Positions 56,101 through 64,000 of a DNA stretch of 64,000 bases are shown here, in pieces. The notes under the pieces were generated by a model, which had not been told where the DNA came from, searched no databases, and saw only the letters and a list, made by a program, of their open reading frames with translations. The position numbers and the translations under genes were made by a program. Source of the stretch: Symsagittifera roscoffensis (lineage: Eukaryota > Xenacoelomorpha > Acoela > Convolutidae); the NCBI RefSeq assembly GCF_963678635.1, contig NC_087069.1, positions 26,646,303-26,710,302 of the forward strand, given 5' to 3'. The number at the start of each line of letters is the position of its first letter. The stretch's first letter is position 1.

Positions 56101-57149
56101 TCTGTGTTCCAAAGAAAAGCAAATCCAATTTGAAAGTAACGGCCAAACAAAAGATGAAAAATAACGAAGCAGCAAGTCAAGATAAAGTAATAACTACTCA
56201 ACAAAAGGCACAAAAGAAAGCTCGTTAGTGATTCATTACTTGTCTCGGTACGTTTCTCGCAAACATAATCATCAGTATGCCATGGCGTAAAATGAATGAA
56301 AGGTTTGATAGATCGAACATAAGCTAGTTTTCATTTGTCCATTTGACAAATTAGTTTGGTTCTTATGCCCTTTCTGGTACAAACTTTTGCACCAAGCCGA
56401 CGTCTGTGTCATTTTTACTTGTTCGGCCCAAAATACTGGTAAAATCGCCACATTAATTATTGAACACGCGATAACAAATAAACTGAGGCGATTTATTGAG
56501 CTTCAATAATTGTCATTTCATTTTTCTATTTTCAAGATTTGAAAAATTGGGCTGAATAAATAAAAAGACCCAAAGCCTGCAGCAGCATAGAATGACAATG
56601 AAATTTTTGGCAAAATTATTAGAAATTGAACAGATCAGCTATTTGAATTTTTTAGGCGTTCGCAATTGCACGCACAAACTGCCAACGTTTGTTAAAACTA
56701 TTACATACTTGTGCAGTAGGTTGCAAACTGTTTTAAATTAATTTGCAGAAACAAAATTTTAAAAAATCCATTTTATATTAGAAGGGGAGGGAAAGATAGA
56801 AAACTGAGCGCCCGATGGGTCCCAAATTAATCTGTGCAAGTGGAGAGAAACAGAAAGTCCTCAATTGAATAGTATTTCTCTGGCTAAAATCGATTAGACT
56901 AGCATCTTCAGTGAAGCGTTCCTTTGATCCCTAGTTTTTGTTCAGCTGCTGTTGCTTATCAATAGAGTGGTGGCTATTTTCGGGCTACTATGCAAGCGCT
57001 TTTCCTACATTCCGAAATGTCAAGGAAAATAGATTTGATGGATAACCTTTCCTGGTGCAAACTGCCCAAGGCGCTCTCGGAAAATATTCAACAGTTCTTT
57101 CCCTTTAAGTAATTATAAGTAACACAAACCAAACGTTTAATTCACTCAG
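53171..57149. other. Gene-free stretch upstream of the ORP gene
   Basis: AT-rich. The ORP promoter should lie in its first part (read on minus), but I see no core motif I would defend. Short reading frames elsewhere are chance. Confidence 0.35.
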
Positions 57150-57511
57150 ACATTTGGCCCGAACATGGTGCAAAAATTGAGTTAAAAATATTAAGTTCAG
57201 TAAGGTTACTACCGGTTAATGAAAACAAAATAGCAGGATATGAATTGGGTAAGTCACACACTTTTAAAATAACACGCTACAGAACCACAGGAAATTCCAT
57301 CAATTTATTTGCAAATGGTTACTATTGGGGAAAAGCAGTGTTACATTTTAGGGCTAAAAATCCTCAATTTGAATACTATGGTTCAGATGAAGTTCCCAGA
57401 AGAAATGTTGAAATAAATGGGTTGGATATGATTAATGAAAACGGTTCTAACCTTGCAAAAAGTAGAACTGCACCAAATAATTATCACCGCCCAGTCGATA
57501 GATATATATAG
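57150..57511 (+). CDS. Candidate terminal exon, unknown protein
   Basis: After a plausible acceptor (TTCACTCAG|AC) the frame is open for 120 codons to TAG at 57509-57511. Composition is protein-like and balanced: LLPVNENKIAGYELG, HTFKITRYRTTGNSINLF, ANGYYWGKAVLHFRAKN, EVPRRNVEINGLDM. Alternating hydrophobic strands suggest a beta-sandwich; the INL...LHF spacing is faintly like galectins but key residues are absent. No upstream exon identified. Unknown function. Confidence 0.4.
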
Positions 57512-58205
57512 ACAATCTCTATTTTAGAGCTACCTGGTCTTGATCTATCTTTCGGATTATTTCTATTTTTACAACCGATTTATGTTAGCTTGTTCATTCC
57601 ACAAATAGGAGTAGCGAAAGTATAAAAGAAAGCAACAATAGCGATATATGAAACAATGGGATGTAGTCTTAATACACCTGCGGCCATGTCATTTTACGAC
57701 ACCAAGTTGCATCAAATCAACTTCTAAGTTATCCCTGGTTGCTTAAAAATACTACCGTCAGTACAAATTTGGAAAATTCACCCTGAGGAAAAGCGCCAAA
57801 AGAAATGTACAGCCCACTTGAAAGGTGGGAAGCACTTCACATACTGCCTGAATTATGGAAAAATTATCTGAATTATGTAATACGCTGTCTGAGTTAGGTA
57901 ATACACAATGTGAATTATGTAATACAAAAAGCTGAATTACGCAAAACAAACATTGGTTTTTTTTCACATAAAAAGAAAAAATTGGCGTCCCTATTCGCGC
58001 TGGTAATTTCTAATTGCATATGACATTGCAACACTTTATTCAGCCTACTACAACCAAAATACTAACAAAAATTTAAGACTTAAAGACATGGTTGTTTTGA
58101 AATCTTGAAAACAACGATTTACCTGCAACCAAACACACTGATTATATAAAGTTTTTCAAAATATTGCACAATCCAAAGCCGCCAATAACAGGCAAAGCAA
58201 CTTTT
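57512..58205. other. Spacer, nothing recognised
   Basis: AT-rich; 57840-57950 has a short internal repetition built on CTGAATTATG/TAATAC. Confidence 0.35.
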
Positions 58206-58704
58206 TGTTCCGACCATTTAAAATGTATTTAAAATGGGGAGGAACTTTGTAGTCGTGTTTTAGTTTTTTTTAATTTTTTGTTTTCCAAGCAAAATCAGCT
58301 ACCACAAATAATTATCGGACAGGGTTGAATGATATATCATATTAAAGCCCTTTCAGTCGTGAGTCGAGAAGAACCGGTTTGAAACTTTTGATTTTTGGTC
58401 TAATTTCGAGCTAATTAGTAAGGTAGTTAGTATTTGCAATTGCTTATTTAAGCCGTGAAAACTTAGTTTTACTTAATTACTTTTTTAGCGCAATTCAAAA
58501 AAATTTAATTTAAAAAATTTTTTTTTTTAGTTTTTCTGGTCTTTTATTTTCAAAACTGCTTTCCAATTGACCTACTTTACAATGACTCTTAAATATGCCT
58601 GAGTTCTATTATTTTGTTCAGATTTCTTTTTATCACAACATGCAGAAAAAAAACGACACCAATTTGAGAAAACATTTGTATTTTTTAGGACTGTGGTCGG
58701 AACA
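58206..58704 (+). mobile_element. MITE, TGTTCCGAC family, variant A, copy 6 (best preserved)
   Basis: 499 bp between TGTTCCGACCA and TGGTCGGAACA (11-bp perfect inverted ends). Non-coding and AT-rich. Reference unit for the copies at 4634, 39681 and 49390. Confidence 0.75.
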
Positions 58705-59638
58705 TTCTGTGCTACTTGCTCAGTAACCGGCTATCTTTGTTATTTTAAATTGTTTTTCAGGTCAAATCCTTGAGAATTATTATTGTTCCACTCACCATTT
58801 GGGGAGAAAAAATCCTATGTCCTAATATGATCTTTCTGCTTAATATTAAAACCATATTAAATCACATTAAAATATTAAAATCATATCAATATTAAAAATC
58901 ATTGAGCAAGCTCTTAGTTGGTTAATGTATGATATCAAATAAAAGCCTTTCAGCAGCAGATACGGATTCCAACAAGTCATTCGATAACGTTTTAGGCAAA
59001 TTAAACGAACGGGCATAAAATTGAGACTTTTTTCCTCACTTAGACGATGAACTCAATATTCTATGTTTCGCAAACACTAGCGGGAACACGACAAATATCA
59101 GTTTTATTAGGTGCAATAAGAAAGAGTACAGATAGTCTTATAAGGCTCACATACACTAACCACTCAGCGACAGAAGATTACTAGTAGATAGAACGTTAGA
59201 AGTTAAACACTAGCCACAAACCAAATAAAGCAGAGAACAGATACTATGCAATTTTCAATGCTACGGTGAAATTTCCAAATAATTGAACTTTTAATGAACC
59301 CTTAAATTTGCGAGTTAGGTTTAAAAAAAGAAGGTTTGTAATAACACACTAAGCTGAGGCTAGTGTAAAATTGGTGGTCTAATACTTGACTTTGCATAAA
59401 TTTGAAATAAAATTTTAAAAAATTTGGTAGCGAAGCGTGATGAGAAAATCATACAAAGACGTAGAAAAAAATGAATAAGACATAACATAATCAACAAGAG
59501 TTGTCTTAAAAAAACAATACAAAAAAACTATTTTTGCAGATTTAAACACACTTGTGATAATACAGAACCAAAAAAAAACAAACGTAGAAATAAACGAAAA
59601 ATGTTAAAAAAAACTAGGTGAATCGAAATTTTCGTATG
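58705..59638. other. Gene-free stretch with an S2-related fragment
   Basis: 59140-59290 resembles the S2 copies at 41561-41920 (ACTAACCACTCAGC, AAAGCAGAGAACAGATACTATG). Nothing else recognised. Confidence 0.4.
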
Positions 59639-59695
59639 TCTCGATGAAGGACATCAAAGGCCCAGCTAAAGCTGGAGGTACGTCCTTCTTCGAGA
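59639..59695. repeat. Nested hairpin
   Basis: Outer arms 59639-59652 and 59682-59695 (TCTCGATGAAGGAC, one mismatch) enclose a perfect CCAGC/GCTGG pair. A diverged second unit without the outer arm follows at about 59698-59752. Confidence 0.7.
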
Positions 59696-59899
59696 CAATT
59701 TTCGTATGTCTCGATGATGGATAACTAAGGCCAAGCTACAGCTGACGGTATGAGATTGATTTTTTTGAATTTGTTATACTGATGGAGAACAAAATGCGTG
59801 ATTTCAAAAACTGAACTTTTCCCAAAACCTTCAGTTGTTTCTCTCATCACACAAATGAGAAAATAAAAATTTAAGAGATTTTTGAATTTTCGCAGACAC

Positions 59900-60730
59900 A
59901 TTCTATCTCTTGCAAAAACTTAAAGAGAAGCCGCTTCTGCAGGAAAAATTCGCATAGCCGCTTTTTTCTAATGAAATTTTCATCTCAGATTTGATTGAGT
60001 AATTCTTAGGAAAATTAGAAAGTTTCTATAAAAAACGGTGAAAACAATAACATTTTTTCTGCTAAAAGCAGGTCGTGGCCGGTAAAGTACAGAAGATAAC
60101 CAAAATCTGAATTGTTGATTGAACACTTTACTTGAACATTGGCCCAGTAATTTTGAAGTAGAGTCAGAAAACTTCCAAAAAGTCAAAAAATGGTCAAAGT
60201 TTCAACACTTTTTCTTAAAGAAAATTGCTCGTAGCAAATTATGACGGTAAGCTTCCAACAAGCTGTTGTGTCGATTGAGCCTATGATATCAGATTTGGCA
60301 GGATAGCTATCGAGAGAAATAAAAAAACGGTCAACAAATCAAGAAGTTGACATTTCCGATAATCATTGCTTTCTGTTTTAAGAAAACTGGACGTAGCCGC
60401 TCATGCAGAAGAGATTCACCCAACCTGTAAATTCGATTGAACCCAAAAACCCAGGTTTGGCAGTTCCCGAGAAGAATTTCAAAAAAACGGTGAAAAAAAA
60501 CAAATTTTGAATTTAGAGGGCCATAATTTTGTGTCAAAAAACTTGGGCGCCGTCGCGTAGGCCAAGGAGCATCATACAGCCCGTTCTTTAAATTGAACCC
60601 AAAATCTCAGATATGGGAGGGTATTTTCGGTACAAATCATAAATTTAAAAAAAAACGCTCAAAAAATTGAATTTTTCGAGGACGATAAAATTTTTTGTGA
60701 GGAAAATTGTGACTGGCCGCTGATGCACAG
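59900..60730 (+). repeat. Degenerate tandem repeat, unit about 180-200 bp
   Basis: About four units share GTAGCCGCT.ATGCAG, GATTGAACCCAAAA, CTCAGATTTGG and AAAAACGGTGAAAA blocks. Related to 22800-23110. Non-coding. Confidence 0.65.
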
Positions 60731-61810
60731 GAGTTTCCCACTACCCATCATCTGCAAAAAGTATCGAGCAAATATTCCACCCACACTTTTTCGAAGGCTG
60801 TAGATAAAGGAGTACAGAAAAAGAGTTCAGTCGAGTATGCACGCACACAAGAATGTAGGTGGTCTTGTTATGGATACCCCTTTTTGAGAATCGGTAAAAG
60901 TGCTTTTGAGAAAACTAACTAAAATTAATTCAAAAAATGATAAAGTTTTCCCAAACGCCAAATAAAAGCCGACAATCTTTGAGCAGACACCAGTTGAGCC
61001 GAAAAAGCTTGAACTGGAAGAAGAAAAAACTTAAACACAACCGAAGACAAAAGTGCCTCACAATTGTCAATGGTCGGAACAATAATATTTTTCCTTTCTT
61101 CCTAGAAACCTTTTTTTTGCAATCATAGCTGTGATCATTGAAGATTTGGAACTACCTGCCCAGCGACCAATTACTCTTGTTGTTCTACGAAGTGATATGG
61201 AGAAAACATAGCCAACAGATTGTTAGAAAAAAGTAAACAAACGCAAGTAAACAGAAAAAAAATACTGACTTGTTTTTTGCAAACATCTCAACTTTCGAAA
61301 TTCGAAGAAAAAAATAGATGGATTTAAATTACTTTGATTTTCTAGAAAAATTTATAGATGGCACTTTTTTGATTAATTTAACCCAATTTAAGAAAAGTTA
61401 ATCATGAATAAAACATTTCCGCGGGTAAATCTGAAAATTAAATTCCACTTTCGAAACTAGTAACCGATCACGTTTTTTGTGACCTTTACACCTTTTCTGT
61501 TCGCTAGTGGAGCTTGCCCTCCTCTAAACAAAAGAAATAAACTGAACTTAAAAACAACTCAAAAGTCAAATCGCGGAAAAGGAAATCATATCTTCATGGA
61601 AACCGGTGCACTGACCGTAACTAAACGGAAGGGCCCCTTTTGCAATTCACCTTTTTTTATGACAGCAAACTATAGATTTCTCAACTTAATAGAACTTCCG
61701 GCAGCGTCGATGAAAGACATTTACATTTGGTTCTTACAAAAAGCAGTAAGATTTTGTTCATTTTTCTAATCGAAGCCATCGATCTCGGCCAGAACTTATT
61801 GTATCCTTGT
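60731..61810. other. Gene-free stretch with dispersed repeats
   Basis: A TGGTCGGAACA end lies near 61070 and the CATAGCCAACAGATTGTTAG repeat near 61208. No supported gene. Confidence 0.4.
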
Positions 61811-62054
61811 TGTTCCGACCAATCGAGATTACGAAATAACTTTGGCGTCGAGTGTTTTTTCCGCGCGATTTCAGGTACCTCATTAAAAGTTAGCGAAGGT
61901 TTAAGCGTGGTATCAAGTTCAAATCTTCCAGTCAGGCTACGGATTCAGAGCAAAAACATTTTTCTGATACTTGGTTCAGTGATCTAATGAAATACTTTCC
62001 TTGCTTTGAAATATTTTTCATAATCTTGATTTAAAAGAAACTGTAGTCGGAGCA
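61811..62054 (+). mobile_element. MITE, TGTTCCGAC family, short copy 7
   Basis: 244 bp between TGTTCCGACCA and GTAGTCGGAGCA. The short size suggests an internal deletion derivative or an unrelated interior with the same ends. Confidence 0.5.
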
Positions 62055-62598
62055 TTCTATGCTAATTGCACGCCAACCAATAAGAAATGATGACATTGTT
62101 TTTCCAACGGGTCAAATTTATGCGATAATCTGATCTGTACATCATTCTGGATGTCCTAAAAAAATTGAATGTTTTTCAGTTACAAAGCTAACCTTCTCCA
62201 CCACTGGAATTGGCTCCATAGTAATAGCTATCAACAGAACTGCTCGCCTCAGCCATCTGGTCACAATAAAGATAGCCCCGAAAAGTCTCAATGCATCAAT
62301 TCTGAAAAGAAAATTAGGCTAACTAAATACTACAAGTTTATATTTCACACAACATCTTCAATAGAAGACTCATACCACAAGAAAAAGTTTTTCTGAATCT
62401 GAAAACCATAACATCCGAAAAACTGAATGATTTAGTTAACCTTATGCAGGGACTTTGACACAAAGACAGCACAAATTTCAAGTACTGAAAAATCAAAACT
62501 ATTAATTTTTTCAACTTGGAAATTCGCAACTTTGCTATAAAGACTATTATGACAGAAAAAAATTCAGATTGACTAAAACCCGCAACATTATTTGTATC

Positions 62599-62658
62599 AT
62601 CGTGACTCTGAACAGACTCGTACAACCTCAAAAGTACGAGCCTGTTAAGAGTCACGAT
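62599..62658. repeat. Hairpin with 24-bp arms
   Basis: 62599-62622 and 62635-62658 are inverted with 22 of 24 bases matching, around a 12-base loop. Confidence 0.75.
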
Positions 62659-62880
62659 TCCTGTTTTGATAGGGCCTGGCCTGTCAACTGTTTTTTAAAC
62701 TGCGAGATCGTGGAAGGATATTTGGCTTTGCTTCTGAGTGTAAAAAGTCTGAAAAATCTTTGATCCACAAGTCCAGTATGTTCTCGCATTTCTAAATTTA
62801 TCTGTTCGAATCTGTCCACGACTCCCACGCCCTGTTAATGTCCACGACCTGTCTGTCCACGATTCACATTTTGCTTGTGA

Positions 62881-63058
62881 TCAAAACGTACAAGCAGAAA
62901 CCGTTGAAGTTGATGGAAGTGTGCAAAATGAGAGTCCGTTACCACCAGAAACTATTTCAATGATTTCCGACACTGGTATTGTTTCTGGCGGTAATGGACT
63001 CTCGTTTTGCACACTTCCATCAACATCAACTTCAACGGTTTCTTCTTGTACGTTTTGA
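62881..63058. repeat. Large palindrome with coding-like arms
   Basis: Left arm 62881-62952 (72 bp) and right arm 62981-63058 (78 bp) are near-perfect reverse complements with a 28-base loop; the right arm has one extra 6-base (two-codon) unit. Read outward-in, each arm encodes the same peptide, with QNVQ, ETVEVD, GSVQNESPLPPET; differences are mostly silent or in-frame. This suggests an inverted duplication of a former exon or element ORF piece. Confidence 0.8.
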
Positions 63059-63059
63059 T

Positions 63060-63280
63060 TACAAGCCACATGTGAATCCTCGGTCCTTTCTAATTTTTTT
63101 TTAAAAGGTCAATTGAAATGTTGTAAGAAACACATCAAGTTAAAACGTTTTCATTGCAAACTGCAACATCATCAGTAACTAAAAGACAAAAAACATATAT
63201 ACATATGTACACATGATATTAGCGTAAAAAATTAACAAAGTGAGAAAAAACTAAAAAGCAACCAAACCAACTACTATTGT
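63060..63280. other. Spacer, insertion flank of LINE-3 copy 2
   Basis: No gene. The 106-bp target sequence of the other LINE-3 copy is absent here. Confidence 0.5.
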
Positions 63281-64000
63281 TGTTGTTGTTGTTGTTGTTC
63301 GGGATTCACAGCACTGCTGTTGGGATTCTTGGTCCCGGCGTCTTCTCTAAAACAATGTCCACTTGTTTCTGCACGTGATACAATCAAAGAATAATTGCCA
63401 CGTGCACGTTGTCATTTCTGAAAATCTCTCGTTTACAAATTTCCACATCGTGTTTAAAATTCTCGTCTTGAGGCCGATTCGTTTATCAAAATGAATATAT
63501 GGTCCTAATCGATTTACAATCCTACTGGTTCTGAAAACAAATTCGTTTCTGGCTTTTTCCGTTCTCACTTTTCGCATCTCAAAAATTTCTGTATTTCTAG
63601 CCCGTGTGGTTCGCCTGTTTAACACTATTTCATTTCGTTCATTAGAACCAAGACTGGCAAGAAGTAAGATGTTATTTAGCTGGATGAACATGGGCAGGGG
63701 TAAAATGTTTAGCAAGCGTAGTTCGTTGATGTACACTCCCGTTTTATTTCCAGTGATCCAACGGATTACTTTCTTTTGAAATCGCTCCAACTGCAATTGA
63801 TCCCCCCTCGATATATGTGTACATGAGAGTCCGTATAATAACACTGGGAGTATTAGTGACTTATACAGGCCTAACTTTACAAACGTATTTATCTTTGCTG
63901 ATAGGTTTCTTCTCAGGAGGTACAGTACTTGGTTTGCCTTCTTTAATCTTGTTTCAATGTGTACCTTCCAACTTAAATCGCCCGACACAAAAATTCCCAG
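63281..64000 (-). mobile_element. LINE-3 copy 2, 3' end (runs off the window)
   Basis: On minus, 63988-63347 encodes the C-terminal 213 residues of LINE-3 ORF2, differing from 36057-36700 by only a few residues (for example Glu to Gly in NRLGPYIHF, Cys to Phe in QLFFDC). It ends in TAG, followed by about 60 bases and a (CAA)n tail at 63281-63300. High identity indicates recent activity of the family. Confidence 0.9.

Noticed and set aside
57150-57511. Calling the candidate exon a galectin
   Set aside because: Only a faint INL...LHF resemblance; the conserved carbohydrate-binding Arg, Asn, Trp-Gly-x-Glu pattern is not there.

Overview
The window is AT-rich nuclear DNA from an animal, probably an invertebrate. 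Evidence for this is a spliced gene with GT-AG introns for an ORP5/ORP8-type lipid-transfer protein, CR1-like non-LTR retrotransposons, a BEL/Pao LTR-retrotransposon remnant, tRNA-derived SINE-like repeats and several miniature inverted-repeat elements. I cannot name the species. No bacterial operon, rRNA gene, CRISPR array or intact tRNA gene is visible.

Layout. 1-3640: two rearranged copies of a CR1-like LINE (LINE-1) on the minus strand. 3641-7190: two weak exon candidates, a MITE and a degenerate 150-170 bp tandem array. 7190-13100: a decayed BEL/Pao element with an apparently full-length CR1-like LINE (LINE-2, 9175-12949) inserted in it. 13100-32064: no gene recognised; SINE-like copies, MITEs, a 1.36 kb tandem duplication, a minisatellite, a hAT-type MITE and hairpins. 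32065-36892: a second LINE family (LINE-3, about 4.6 kb) flanked by a perfect 106-bp direct repeat. 37657-38780: an unidentified, frameshifted protein-coding remnant. 40813-53168: the one confident host gene, an OSBPL5/OSBPL8-like gene in five coding exons on the minus strand, with introns full of repeats. 53170-63280: one candidate terminal exon (57150-57511), MITEs, tandem repeats and large hairpins. 63281-64000: the 3' end of a second LINE-3 copy on the minus strand.

How the parts work together. LINE-2 and LINE-3 encode an ORF1 protein with a PHD-type zinc finger and an ORF2 protein with AP-endonuclease and reverse transcriptase; LINE-3 adds a separate upstream SGNH-esterase ORF. In both, ORF1 ends in TGA CTA and ORF2 continues in the same frame with no AUG before its endonuclease core, which suggests ORF2 is made by UGA readthrough. 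The ORP gene predicts a 901-residue ER tail-anchored protein (PH domain, OSBP-related domain, coiled coil, C-terminal membrane segment). It reads through only if one extra base just before its EEVTHHPP signature is skipped. The points most worth a second look are the shared UGA-CUA junction, the 106-bp target-site duplication, the ORP frameshift, the TGTTCCGAC MITE family and the coding-like palindrome at 62881-63058.
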